Shown: piece after piece, positions 24,070 through 35,780 of the stretch
How positions within the stretch are numbered: the first letter of the stretch is position 1
How the letters are laid out: each line of letters opens with the position of its first letter
Program-made: the position numbers and the translations under genes
Assembly: GCA_029747015.1 (NCBI GenBank)
Contig: JAKOGI010000001.1
Span: forward strand, 868,001 to 932,000
Source of the DNA: Carnegiea gigantea
Lineage: Eukaryota; Streptophyta; Magnoliopsida; Caryophyllales; Cactaceae
Length of the DNA stretch: 64,000 bases
Direction of reading: 5' to 3'
The notes under the pieces: model-generated
What the model saw: the letters and a program-made list of their open reading frames with translations, nothing else
Told to the model about the DNA's origin: nothing
Databases searched by the model: none

Positions 24070-24909
24070 CTACTTAGTTTTCCTAGGCATATCCTCTACG
24101 TATGCACAATAAGGGTCCAAGGAGGGATTATATCTTCGAATGTCACCTAGGGACTCATGAAATGCATGCAAGTGAGAGGGCGTGGTGGGAAATAAGGGGG
24201 ACGAAATAGAGGTCAAGTCAAGTGGTTTTGTGCAAATTGGGTCGATACGCTCAATGCTAGGAGCGGCACCAACGACTAAACTATCATCACACAACTCCTT
24301 GAAAGGAGCCTCCTCAAGATATGGTTCAACCAATGTAAGTCCACCTGACCAAGAAAGTAAAACATCCTCCATAGAACTAGCATCACCCCGAGAAGTCTCG
24401 CCCATTTCTAACCCCGTGCACTGAGCGAAAGGAAGGGAAGAAGCAAGTAAGATCGAGTCACTAACGCTAGTGTCTGTAGGTGTGCTAGAAAAGGATGGAG
24501 TAACAAATGTCAATGGAGTCAAGGGATGGTCAAACACTTCCCCCAGGTCGGTCAAAGGTGCATCATCAACAATATTAGACTCTAAGGGAAGGGAAGACTC
24601 ACAATCATCATAGAGACGAGCCTCAAGTCTAGGACAAGGTAGACTAAAGTCGGTCTCATACAATAAACCACACTCCCTCATCCTACTAACAAAACATTCA
24701 TGTTGCTCATTCATTGTTCCTATCATGGCATCAAATCTAGCATAACATTCATCGGAAACATCATAATAAGGACAAGGATTCACATCGTGGTCAAAAGATG
24801 AACAATAATAGCACACAAGAGGAGAATAGGCGTGCAAATCATAGGAAATGGAGGAAGGGCACTCCAAAGATTCACTAGCAATCTCATGCTGCCATTGATA
24901 CCAAGCCAA
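24070..24909 (-). pseudogene. Retrotransposon ORF with CCHC knuckle, interrupted by one in-frame stop (continues to 23749)
   Basis: The minus-strand frame runs from about 24909 to a TAG at 24070-24072 and continues in the same frame to 23749 (TTFFDYYFDSSMAFDKFKRA, then ALTLFATSLLVFSYLHPF). Removing that stop gives a frame of about 380 codons. Near the N-terminus, VCYYCSSFDHDVNPCPYY (residues 32-49) fits the C-X2-C-X4-H-X4-C zinc knuckle of Gag nucleocapsid proteins (Cys33, Cys36, His41, Cys46). The rest is acidic and Ser/Pro/Thr-rich with no recognised enzyme domain. I recall related predicted proteins in several plant genomes, where the position of the stop is read through in frame. No ATG opens the frame, so the start is unclear. 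I infer a Gag-derived protein of a non-autonomous element, now broken. Confidence 0.6.
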
Positions 24910-25253
24910 AGACTCAAATAAGTCTCACATATCATCAACGCCTAAAAAGCACATACAACCATAACACATAGACTCGAGGATGGCTCGGGTCTCATGTGTT
25001 ATCCCCTCAAGCACAACATCCCATATTTTCCATTTTTCATATTCAAAAAAACACATATTGAGCACGATAATCATTCAATCGAGACAAATACTGCCAAAAA
25101 GGTTCATGCTCAAATTGAGGTAAATGGAAAATAGCCATTTTGATTTTTTTTCAATTTTTTTTGATTTTAAATTTTTTTTCTCTTTTTTTTTTCAATTTTC
25201 TAAAAGACCTAGTTTCGAATGCTCAAGTAAATCTCGATGTTGAAAAACGCCAA

Positions 25254-25272
25254 CTCCCCAACAATGGCGCCA
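25254..25272 (-). other. Primer-binding site of the 20966-26603 LTR element
   Basis: Reads TGGCGCCATTGTTGGGGAG on the minus strand, six bases inside the right LTR (which ends at 25279 in element orientation). It starts with the TGG that pairs with the CCA end of a tRNA. Confidence 0.8.
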
Positions 25273-25278
25273 AAAACT

Positions 25279-26603
25279 TGTTCGAGAAAAACAGAGTTTT
25301 AATATTTATAAACCCCAAGTGCAGGGTGCATCATTGAGTACTCGGGGTGTCGTCTGCAGAGAATTGTGTTTCCAAGTATCAGAACTAACTAAAGCGTCTC
25401 AAATTAGGCAGTACAAATAGGGATGGAAAACAGAACTAAACTATTAAAAGAAACAAAAGACTTTGATTATGATTAAACCTGAGATAAACAAACTAATCAA
25501 GTCAAACCCTAACATTTCCAAGTTACGCTAGTATTCAGAGATGATCGGTTGCATCATTAGAGATCACCCAAGCCCTCTCTCAAGGGTCGAAGGCTAGTTT
25601 AATTGTTCTAACCACCTATTTTCACGGGATTCGCGCAATTAAACTACAAGATTGACAACCTTTGACCTAACTAGCGACCGAGAATATTTTCATATTCGAA
25701 TCCCGACTATTCTCTCTACCCATACTAGACAATTAACCTCACCTTTCAACAGAAGTTAATTGCCCCTAAATAATGATGAAAGCTCTTTCAAGTATTTCAT
25801 CGAACACTTGGTGGGCGTGAGAGAAAACTCTAAATTTTAGCATAAACAATAGGGGGTTAAGAGTCTAAACAACTTCGGTTAGCCATCACAAGGCTAATTA
25901 CAATCAAAGAACGCAAATTTAATCAAAACTAAACATCTAAAAGCACATCAAAACAAGAATTAACAAATTAGCAAAACAAGACAAGAAACATGAAATTCAA
26001 GAGAGAGAGAAGAGAAACTTAGCGATTAAACTGCGAAATCGAATCTTATACAATGTATACAAAGATCTAATCTAAATTATTCACCCCCTAATGGGGTTTT
26101 TAAGGCTAACCTAAAACCCAGAAAAGACTAAAGGAAAAGTGCTCTGGGAAAGAAAAGGAAGAGCCTCCCCTGAAAACTAGCCGAAAGGTCACTTAAATAG
26201 CGCGACGGCGGCTGACGCACGGCCGTGTCCCCGACGCACGGCCGACCGTGCGCAGGTGCACAGGCACACGCACGGCCGTGTCCCCTGGGTGTGTTGCCCG
26301 TGCGTGGCTTCAGCCACTGCAGCACTGTCGTGTGTCCCGGTGCACGGTCGTGCCTCTTCGGTCCCGTTTCTCTTGGCTCTCCGGGGGCTTTATTCAACCT
26401 CTATTCTTCCTTGTATTCACCTCAAAATCTATCCTTCTCATCAAAATCACAAGATTCCTCCTGTGAGTAAAGATAATTCACATTGTAAACATAATTGAAT
26501 CCAAGAAGTTAAATTAGACTCTTTCTCATCTAGATTTGGCATAAAAATAGTAATAAACATGGATCAAATAGCGGCCAAAATGAGGTCAAATATAGGTGCA
26601 ACA
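25279..26603 (-). repeat. LTR (5' LTR of the 20966-26603 element), 1325 bp
   Basis: It is 18 bp longer than its partner because a segment GCACGGCCGTGTCCCCGA-like is repeated near 26217-26245. It has the same start (TGTT) and end (GCAACA) and is adjacent to the primer-binding site and to target duplication ACACA. Confidence 0.88.
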
Positions 26604-26608
26604 ACACA

Positions 26609-27064
26609 CAATCACAATCTGTACATATATAAACTAAAATTACAGCTCCTTAAAAGTATCACAACAGACAACCAAGACCACTTCCAGGTCTTATATGGTA
26701 GGGGAGGGTAGGGTAGGGTAGGTCCTTCATAACTGCTTTAAGCCTTTTTAAAGAACATGCGCACACATGATGTAAAAAGGGCAAAAGTGCAGATACTGCA
26801 GCCAACGATTGGTGGTAAAACAAAGCCGAGCCACCAAAGAGTGTAATAGTCCAGTTACTAAGGTGAAGGAATCGACATCATAAACAAGAAGATGAGCCGT
26901 CATCGGTTAGTGATGCTCACATGTCGTCATTTGCTCCAAATTCCTTGGCCAACCCGCAGTCACGTGAGCACAGCCTAGTAACACATTAAATCAATAAAAA
27001 GGAACACTGTATTAGATTCTCTTTTTACATAATCAATTAGAGCAACTTCACGCTGCAATAGAAG
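26609..27064. other. Intergenic or 3' UTR of the minus-strand gene
   Basis: No gene is visible. A short GGTAGGGGAGGGTAGGGTAG tract lies at about 26698-26720. The sequence downstream (leftwards) of the stop at 27065 may be the 3' UTR of the minus-strand exons. Confidence 0.3.
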
Positions 27065-27784
27065 TCAAACTTTAGTAGCATTGTAAACAAGCCTACGAAC
27101 AAGTGCTGGGGAGGGATCCATGTGAGCTCCTAATATCAAAAATACAAGTTGCTTCATTGAATAGCATATTCTATCGTACAGAAGCACATTGCACTTTATT
27201 CGGTATTGGTGAGGACAGTTAGGACAAGGTACAAACTTTTTAGACCGTTGCTCCCGGGCAATTGGTGGCGTTGATACATTAGCATATGCGAACTTCTGCA
27301 GCCAGATACAACATGCCAGTTCACAATCAGAAAGGTCAGTTATAAAATAAATATATGCTGAGCATGCTAAAATATTTTGAATAGGAAAGCTGAAATGCAG
27401 ACTGAAGTTTGTTTTGTTGTCGAAGACCGGAACTATGTATGTGGAGAGTATCAGCCATCTTATACTGAGACACATACGAACACCTAGCCACTCTCCTAAA
27501 CAATCATATGGCATCCTGAGAAATGAAGATAGATTTTGCTAGTCTCCTACAGCACAAACTACCGAATCATTTAGTATAGTGGTTGGATAAACATTCAAGT
27601 GTCGGACAAACATTCAAGCGATGACCAGAGTGGACTAAAATGTGAAGTGACAAGAAGAATATAGATTACCAACCTAAAGCACATTTCGAGGAGCTTTGCG
27701 TTTCTCCGTTCTTCTCGCCTTAGATTGGCTGGAGACTGGAGACCAACTGGGTGTGTAGGGTATGTTACGGATGACAGATGACCC
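27065..27784 (-). CDS. Two C-terminal exons of an unidentified plant protein
   Basis: The exons are 27784-27670 and 27295-27065 on the minus strand. The first reads GHLSSVTYPTHPVGLQSPAN then LRREERRNAKLLEMCFRL and ends at a GTAATC donor. The second follows a GGCTGCAG acceptor and reads KFAYANVSTPPIAREQRSKK then FVPCPNCPHQYRIKCNVLLY, ending ALVRRLVYNATKV and a stop. The phases agree (1 + 38 codons, then 77 codons). The sequence has balanced coding composition and a CPNC motif, but I do not recognise the family. I could not place exons further 5' between 27790 and the CEP gene at 28618. Either the 5' part lies beyond that gene (which would then sit in an intron) or this is a gene remnant. Confidence 0.45.
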
Positions 27785-27789
27785 CTGCA

Positions 27790-28500
27790 AATTGTACCAA
27801 TCATTCAGAAAACTTTTCATTTGACCATACGCAGATGTCACTATAAAAAAAGTATAATGCTCCCTTACTCGAACTTGACGCCTCAACTTCTAGAATTGGT
27901 GTCACAAATTTAGGTGACTGTTACCACCAATGTGACATGCTTGGGTACGGTTCGGAGAGATCCAAATGTAGGCAACCTCAATCATCCAAGTAAAGCGGCT
28001 GCTGATACTTTCCACCTTGGGCCATCTCATGAAAAGGGGAAACTTCCCCGAAACAATACTTTAGAGTTTAGACTCTCAATCTCATCACATTCCTCTACAG
28101 TTATCTATGTTGTCTATATATGAGTTCTCATCTCATCCTTCACTCGGGGTCATTCTCTACACACGAGCATTAAATAAATAAGACAATTAAAGGGGTATAG
28201 TAGCGCTGATGTTTTCCTCTTCATTCTTGCAACAGTCTCCTTCAAGGACCTTTTTTTTTTTTTTTGGGTGGGAAACATGACATCTATTTCGCATTGAGTG
28301 TTAACCATACTAATCCCATCCAAATTGTTACATAAGGACTAAGGTGTAAGTCCAATCTGATGCTTAAACTTAAAACCCTTCATGCACTAATGTTATTATT
28401 GCACTACACATGCATAATTCAGGACCCCCGCCAAAGGTTGAATTAAGGAATCTCCAAACTGGCAGGGAGTGGTCTGGTGGTTTTCCCCTTAGCTTTCCAG
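27790..28500. other. Spacer between the minus-strand exons and the first CEP gene
   Basis: No convincing exon was found on either strand. A T15 run lies at about 28251-28265. The right end is the promoter of the CEP gene. Confidence 0.35.
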
Positions 28501-28501
28501 T

Positions 28502-28510
28502 ATTATAAAT
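28502..28510 (+). promoter_or_regulatory. TATA box of the first CEP gene
   Basis: ATTATAAATACCCC (28502-28515) lies about 110 bp upstream of the ATG. The same TATAAATACCCC context precedes the second CEP gene at 46742-46753, which supports the assignment and suggests shared ancestry of the two promoters. Confidence 0.6.
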
Positions 28511-28617
28511 ACCCCAGCATTTGAGAGGTCATAGCATCTTGTTTGGTTAACTTAATACTACAAACCCTTCTCCCCACCCTTTCTCTGTCCCCACCCTTTC
28601 CACAAGCTTCAAGCACC

Positions 28618-28941
28618 ATGGGCTATACTAAGTTGACAATTGCCTGGGTTGTCACGATAATGATTTTCTACCAAGAAATTCAGTATGCCCATGGAAGGCA
28701 ATTGACGGTAGGAAAACTCAATAATGTCCCTAGGTTCCACACTCACAGCCAACAAACAACAGTAACAACTGCCCACATTAGCGTACACAAGGGTAGAAGA
28801 ATCGAAGCTGCATATACTGAGCTCCCACCTCCAGCGCCAACTCAGGTCTTTGCTGAATCTCAGTCACCACCACTATTAAGCAATGACTTGGATAGGTTTA
28901 GACCCACAGCACCAGGTCGTAGTCCTGGTGCTGGACATTAG
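28618..28941 (+). CDS. CEP: CEP peptide-hormone precursor (C-terminally encoded peptide)
   Basis: The 107-aa precursor has a hydrophobic N-terminus MGYTKLTIAWVVTIMIFYQE that fits a secretory signal peptide, a variable middle, and at the very end the CEP domain RFRPTAPGRSPGAGH directly before the stop. CEPs are secreted, processed to 15-residue hydroxyprolinated peptides and sensed by CEPR leucine-rich-repeat receptor kinases. They signal nitrogen demand and restrain root growth; which of these applies here cannot be read from the sequence. I chose the ATG at 28618 over an upstream in-frame ATG at 28543 because only the former puts a signal peptide at the N-terminus. The gene is a single exon, as usual for the family. 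A second CEP gene lies 18 kb downstream in the same orientation. Confidence 0.88.
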   Translation: MGYTKLTIAWVVTIMIFYQEIQYAHGRQLTVGKLNNVPRFHTHSQQTTVTTAHISVHKGRRIEAAYTELPPPAPTQVFAESQSPPLLSNDLDRFRPTAPGRSPGAGH

Positions 28942-30380
28942 TTTCGCAACTAAGGCATTACATGCCAAACAATATTTATTATGTTTCTCTTTTTCTTCTG
29001 TCTTTATGATGGTAAATTGTCTTTCGGAAGTTAAAAGCACAATCAACATGCATTTCCTCAATTATTCATGCAGTCAGTTCGCGAAACTTGCCTCTATCAA
29101 CCCATGTGCACTTTTGGTGTTTATATACATACGATATGTATTATGTGCTTCTTATTGTGCATGCATGCAGACAGGTATTCAATAAATGGTGACTATTGGT
29201 GAGTATCTTCACCTACCAAATTTCAGAAGTTAGGGGATACTTGACAACAAGAATACAGAACACTAACTGCATATTCGGATAACTAGCAGTCATCCACCAC
29301 CACCACCTCCTTATGTCAATAACATTTCACCCAGAAGATTGACCATTTGCTTCTACAGCTGCCCACCCTCAACCCTAACAGAGTGGGAGAATAAGCAGTC
29401 TCAATCTATTACCAAGATTCCAAATAGTAGATGGTAGGCATTTTACCAAGATCCATCATATATCTTACATTCGTGTAATGACTAAGTTGTTGTCAATGCC
29501 CTTCTTCAAGTTCCTAATCCATTTCAATTCTCACTAAACACGCAAAATCATCATGCAGTTCAAGCATTTTGCACAAGCTGAATTGCACAACTAGAAGCCA
29601 ACAATGGTCTAAGAATGTTGCATGATATTAACTCACCACACATCGAGTTTCCGATGTTGTTTGTTAAAAGTCTAACCTCAAATACATGCCTTTCAAAAAT
29701 GAGATTGGGTGGCATTCTGAAAAAGAGCATAAATCCACTGCACAAATCAACCTATCTGTGGCTCGACAAACAATACTTCTAATGAATGCTGGCAGTGACT
29801 ACAATAGCAAAAGACAAGTTTGCAAGTCTCCAAATATGCTAATTCTATTCATCTCCTCATAAATCTCAAACAACAATAAATAACATTTGGCTTCCTTTAT
29901 CTCAACTACCTAGCTAAGCAAATGACCATTTTCCAGTTCTACCAGTGTGTAAGGTAACTAGGGTCAAACAAAACTAGCCTTTCTATAAATTGGGGCTACA
30001 GATGCCCCCCCCCCCGGGGGTCGCTACTTAGGTGGAACTTTCGGGTATGTATTAATTTGTAGTTCAATACGTGTCAAGGATCTGCGCAAAGACTTGCATC
30101 GACTGCATGGATTCAAAATGAGGCCTTTCCACAATGAAATGGCCGTACAGAAAAGGTATTGAAGTTCAACAAACCATGCTTTCACTCCACGATACATGAT
30201 TGTTGCATTAGCATGATCCCGCAATATGGACCTGTCATTGTAATCGCGAGCATTTTGCATCCTTGATCTACTGCATCAATCTAAAATTATGACACCTACA
30301 AGCAAGTACATTTTTAAAATTTAGACCACATAGGAGCTGATATCCAAGCCTCTCAAGGGTCCTACACAAGTACACATATG
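28942..30380. other. 3' flank of the first CEP gene and non-coding sequence
   Basis: No family-recognisable coding sequence is present. There is a C11-G5 run at 30005-30020. Some short minus-strand open frames (around 29560-29745 and 30024-30260) lack domains and clear splice context. Confidence 0.3.
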
Positions 30381-30470
30381 GTAGCCTTGCTTTGCAACTA
30401 CAAAGAGATTATCTCCATACACAGAAGGCAGCCTTGCCTTGCAATTATAGAGGGATTATTTCCATTAACT
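30381..30470 (+). repeat. 47-bp imperfect tandem duplication
   Basis: GTAGCCTTGCTTTGCAACTA at 30381 and GCAGCCTTGCCTTGCAATTA at 30428 begin two diverged copies that also share the 'gattatytcca' segment. Its origin is unknown. Confidence 0.65.
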
Positions 30471-31279
30471 ACTTGATCAGAACTCACACTCGTGTTCTAT
30501 TTCACAACAAATAAGGAGTATGCAATAGCTTAGTGAGCCGTTTGACTTATTCCATATAAGCTCGTGAAGAGCACTCGCCAACAAGATGACATACATTTGA
30601 GGTCCTTATTTCAGTTAACTCTTTGAGCTCCTTAGAAATGGACATATATTTGATAGTCAAACAGAATTTTCAAATTTGCGTTTGGCCTACCATTTGAGGT
30701 GACATTTTATTTCTCCAACAAGATGAAAAGCCAAAGCTCCTCCCTCCCCCCCCTCCCAAAAAAAAAAAAAATTAAAGATGAAGTGTAGTAGGCAATCAAA
30801 TGTCCTGCCAAACTAGAGTACTCCCTTTTTTCTGTCTAGCAGAAGGCACTGACAAGTTTTTAGTCCAAGGTAAAACAGCAAACAGCCTTGGAAATTCACG
30901 ACTAAGGCTGCTACATTTGAAACCCCCTCGCCTACCTACTCAACACCCCCCCCCCAAAAAAAAAAGAAAAAACCCCTCTACGCTGGTGGGACTCCAGCAG
31001 ATGGATTTTTTTGCCCCATTTAAGGAGAAAGGCAGCGTATGCACTTAAAAACATCAAATGTAGGAAGGCTAGACAGGCCAATTGGGCATCAGGCTTGCAT
31101 CAGGCTTGTATTGAAGGGTGAAAAAAATGAAAATTAAGGTTTCCACATCCAAGCTCCCCCGCGTGTTCCCCCTGAAAAAGAGTGCGAGAGAGACAACTAC
31201 AGAAACTAGTATCAATCATGGGGCCTTTTAAGGGAGAAGAGCATAAGTTGTGATTTTCAAATTCTCAGATCAGAATGCT
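30471..31279. other. Non-coding, with C-run/A-run junctions
   Basis: No gene is seen. C10-A10 occurs at 30946-30965 and a C-rich run followed by A13 occurs at about 30745-30771. Confidence 0.3.
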
Positions 31280-32165
31280 AACTTGTGGAGTACTCGAGCC
31301 GAGTCCAGTCGACTGTCGAGTCCAAGCTTCCCAAGCTCAAAGGTCGGCCCCTGACCTTGTATTCATGCTTGGGTCTGGCAAGCTCGGTAAAATCAATCCC
31401 AAGGTTGACTCGCATCACTCGCCTAAGGCTTGAGCCTAAGCTCAGCCCATCCATGGCTCATCTAAGAGACTAAGACTCAAGTCTAAGCTTGGGTACTACA
31501 AGACTTCAAGACTCAGCTCCACTTGTTTAAGGATTTGAACATGGACTTGGCTTCTTAAGGCTCGGATGTATAATGAGGCTCTTCAATAAATACAAAAGAT
31601 TGGTGAACATACTTAATTTCTATAGCCAGTGGACAATCGTCAATGACTCAGTGTCCCATTGATGATAGTTGTTGGGTTGCTAGTATCATTAGCCAAAAGG
31701 GTAATAAGGTTTGGGTGTAACCTTGCACAAGTGGTGCAATTACTCTATTGCTCACTTTACATGAGCATATGAGAAAATGTATAAAATGTAAAGAGATAAG
31801 GGAGAGAAAATGAGAGAAAACTTGGGTTATGAAATAAAAGGGGCACTGTGGTGTTGTGCCAGTCTAGCAGTAAATAGTGGTTGTCAATTAAAGCAATTTC
31901 GCTTACGCAAAAGGTTTAAGCGTTCAAACCCATATTTGTTTCTTCAAAAGGCTCATGGAAGCTCGTTAGACTCGTTGGCTAAGCTCGTTTAGGCTTGGCT
32001 TGTTTAGGCTTCGCGAGGTCACGAGCCCGACTCATAAGAGGATATTGAGCTCGCTCAATAACCAAGCAAGCATAATCTCGGTTTGGCTGGGCTCAGCTAG
32101 GACTTGCTAGGAGATCAGCTTGGCATGGCAAAAAGCAAGCCGGCTTAGCTCAACCAATACCCGAG
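31280..32165. repeat. GAGCTCG / AAGCTTGG-rich degenerate repeat
   Basis: Two blocks (about 31280-31570 and 31950-32165) are dense in words such as AAGCTCG, GGCTCG, TCGAGTCC and TTAGGCTTGGCTTG, with much higher GC content than the neighbours. Repeats with this vocabulary are widespread in plant genomes, usually as parts of non-autonomous DNA transposons. I could not define ends or target duplications. Confidence 0.5.
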
Positions 32166-35100
32166 TGCTAACCACTAGCTAATAGTTCAAGAAAGGTATT
32201 TTCTATGGCAAAGTAATCAACTTCTAGCTATGACATAAAGCACTGGTACAATATTCCATTGAGGTGCAATAGGAATACTCAAAGCCCAAGCTTGTTATTG
32301 ATGTAAAATGTAACATGATTCGACTTTCAGATCCTAGAATTAAACTTACTTGATTTTCATGCATTACCCATAAGTACCTATCTCATTTCTGCTTATATTA
32401 CCACCCAAGGGATTTCTTGATTGTTTAGGCATGGGTGCCCACTTCAGGTGGTCAACATCATATGCTAAAAGAGGCTTCATCCCAATAAGCCTAAACGTCA
32501 GCTTTCCCCTCCCAGGAGTGCAAGGGGTGTAATGATCGAGCTAACCTCACACACTACATGTTCACCACCTGGTAGAAATCAGACTTCTTTTTACGTTGGT
32601 GTTGGTGATATTCTTTTTTACATTGCTGTTTTCCCCTGACGGTAAATGATAATTTCAACTAATCAGCCCCCTCTCCACTTTTTATAGCCTGTGCGCTCTC
32701 AGCAAGTGACACGTGCATAAGTGGGCAGTCTCAGCACAATTGTGGTCACAGTGCAAGAGCATGACACAAACGATCCTACTGTTCATTTGGTGAAGGTAAT
32801 GGACTAATAAGAACAGATAAATAGCAATGGAATACATGAATTTGCTATGAAATGTCACATGAATCCGGGAACAACCTTCCAGAACAGTAGTACCTAAGAT
32901 AATGCATATTCATATCTTTCTTCTTCGTGAATTTTCAATCCAGTTTGGTGTCACTGTTTTCATCATCCATCTCCAACACAACTGCTTCCTTCACAAATGA
33001 TGTGACTACTTTTGATACTAATAATTATTTCTCTCTTTTACTCCACATTTTTTTTTCCCGAAAATGTTCTATGAGGGTCTTTTCAATTGACTAAAGGCCA
33101 GGATGCATTCATACCCCATCAGAGAGCAGATGATACTGGGTTTTTACACTCACACATGTGTGTTCATAATGTAACCATGATAATAACTCTATTTCATCAC
33201 CTTGTTTAAGTAGGTAGAAAAAGATTCCGGAGGTTCTCCAGTCAAAGAGGACCATTTCATTTACATGCTACACGTGAATTTTCGGGAAAAGCTGCCACAT
33301 TAAGAATAATGGTTTTATTACACATCTTTAAATCGTTACTTGCACAAAATATGACATAAAGGTTAAAAAGATATCATAAACTATTAAGATTCTCCAAAAG
33401 CACAAGATGTTGTCTTTTGGCAAGAAAGTTGCAATCGCACAGGATCCTTCAAAAGCCATTATCAGAAGATCAGCCTTTACAAATTCTATAGCCTACAGAA
33501 CCAGTGATGTTAAAGCACTAAGGCATAAACAAATCAGATAATGGTATTTCTCTATTATATAACGGCTATTGTGATCAGTGCTCAGTTTGAATGATTTCTA
33601 TTTTATAATTGACGAGAGAAAGCTAAAGAGAGGATTCCTCAACCTCAGGAAGAAGCAGTCCTTGACCCACTGCAAAAATTAATTATTCTGAATGAAACAA
33701 GAGAAGGGAAACACGGTGGAAGGAAATCAGATGTCTTCTAAGAGTATTTGCTCCAATAGACTTATTCATGACAAGAAGCAGTAGTGGTTGGGACCCTCTA
33801 CAGATTGGGTGGTCTGAGTGGTTTTGAATAGAAAATTTTAGCCTTGACCATAGCATGTTTGATAGGCCATCATACATCACATGAACCAGGATAATAAGTA
33901 CCCAGCACACATGCAGGAAAAGCAAAAAGGAGGACAACTCAGCATTGAAATTCACCAAATCCTGAAGGAAAAAGGAAGGGGGGGGCAGTAAACCAAAATA
34001 ATGCATAAACTTTAAATACTAGAAAATTTTAATCTAAATATGATGCTTAATGAAAGTCAATCATACCAGTCAACTTCCAGTGAACAGCTAGTTTCTCAGC
34101 ATGCATGGTTAAACTTAATGGCTCTTCTTTCTTCCTTTTTTTTTTTTTTTTTCCCCTCCTTTTTAAAGTTGTCAGAAAGTGCAATTGAAGATCCTCCAGT
34201 TCTTAGTTGCTATCTTCACAGTCAGTGTGCATAGGAAACTTCTTGATAGATCACCAATACTACTACTGTTCCCAGCCAACATTTAGACGTAGCGTTTCTG
34301 TGAGTATAGGCTCTTCAAAAGGAAGATGGACATCAGTAATACACATTTGTGAAATCCTTAAAGGATTCCTTAAACATAATCTAGGATGACAACACCCTTG
34401 CACTCTGGAAGATGTGGCAATAACAAAAAGGATTCTGTCTGCTACCTAATGATTTTGGATATTTACAGACAGTTTGTGATTTTTTTGGTTCTTAGGAAAC
34501 CAACAGCTCATGTTTGATCACATTTGAAATCTCTATCGACGACAAAGGAGGAAAGTTAAATAGAGAACCTTTAAGGGATACGTCACCATTTGTTATCTAT
34601 GCCATTTCAAAATTTTCCAAGTTGGAGATATGTATTGAGAACTTAGCAAGGCATATACTTTGCTGCAGGTAATTCAACCTAATAAGCTATTTCACTTTAC
34701 AGAATCAGATGCATGTGTTTTCAAAAAACATGTAATAGAAGCCAACCTGTTTTCCAATCCTTTCTATAAATGTATATCAAGTATACCAAATGTGTTGCAT
34801 CATATTCTTATTGAAGAATCATGTGCTAACCTGTTTTGATGATATATTACTATACTCATTATATCTTGCAAAGCTGACCCAAGACTCACGCAGCAAATTG
34901 AACTAGCCAACGGTCCCCAAGCCATACCTGACCCAACAGTCAAAACAAAGTAACCCAATTTAGACCTGAAAACTCAAAAAAAATTACAGATATGTTGCAA
35001 CACTTGGGATGTGAAGAACTGCATAGCAATATGAAAAAAATATAAGCCAGACAATTATTCTGAATCAACAGCAACATAAGGCAATAGGCATGGAAATTTA

Positions 35101-35780
35101 ATCTCCAAATTAGTAGTAAATTTAACCCCCGTCTTCCCACCAAAACCAAGTTTACAGGGAGCAGAGTCAAACAAGGACAATAATACCCAAATGGCAATCC
35201 CAGTGAAGTAGGCTCAAGGGAGATCGAAATAGCCCCACAAGCAAAGAGATTGTGGAGAGATCCATAAAACTTTACAGAAAATTTGTTACAGGTTAAAGGA
35301 AGGTTAAGCTACAATTGTAAAATTGGAAAGGGAGAAAAGTTTGTGAAAAAAAAAAATAGTTAAGATGATAATGACAATAGAATAGATCTGATCTTTATTT
35401 TTTATCACCACACCCCCCCCCCCAAAAAAAAAAGGCAAGTGCATTAAAAATCAAAGTGTTCAATATCTCTCTGGGACTCAGGCTTATACGCTCATATAGC
35501 CGACCTATAAAGCACAGAGTCACAGACCTAGCAAGCAAAATCTTGAAAAGAGAATCCTACATTCTCTGTAACTCAATGGGATTCAAACAGATAAATAGCA
35601 AATGAAAGATCCACAAAAAGTTATTCAATCCACCATAAAAAAGGATGCTCACATTTATAGACCAGTAAGCATGTTTTATACAAGGGTTAAGGACAAAGAT
35701 TTACTTGACTTCAGGATAAAGATGATGCACATATATAGAAAATCCCTGGTATAATCACATGTGTTGACTTGCCAAAAGCA
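32166..35780. other. No recognised gene
   Basis: A minus-strand open segment at 33683-33960 follows an acceptor-like TCCTTCAG and reads DLVNFNAELSSFLLFLHVCW, but nothing identifies it. There is a T19 run at about 34135-34153 and C11-A10 at 35413-35433. The rest is AT-rich and non-coding by eye. Confidence 0.3.

Larger units (their letters stand above)
20966..26603 (-). mobile_element. Complete non-autonomous LTR retrotransposon (Ty3/Gypsy-type primer site)
   Basis: Both LTRs begin TGTT and end in GCAACA, and the element is flanked by a perfect 5-bp target-site duplication ACACA (20961-20965 and 26604-26608). The primer-binding site, on the minus strand inside the right LTR, is TGGCGCCATTGTTGGGGAG (25254-25272), which resembles the TGGCGCCGTTG-type site common in plant Gypsy elements. 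A purine-rich tract (AAAAGGTAGGTGTGGGGGTA on the minus strand, about 22274-22297) precedes the left LTR. Transcription therefore runs right to left. The 3.0-kb interior holds one damaged ORF of unknown function and no reverse transcriptase, integrase or RNase H, so it must have depended on another element for mobilisation (LARD-like). Confidence 0.88.

Noticed and set aside
33683..34006. 107-codon hydrophobic minus-strand frame
   Set aside because: An acceptor-like site precedes part of it, but there is no family resemblance and no joinable neighbour exon.
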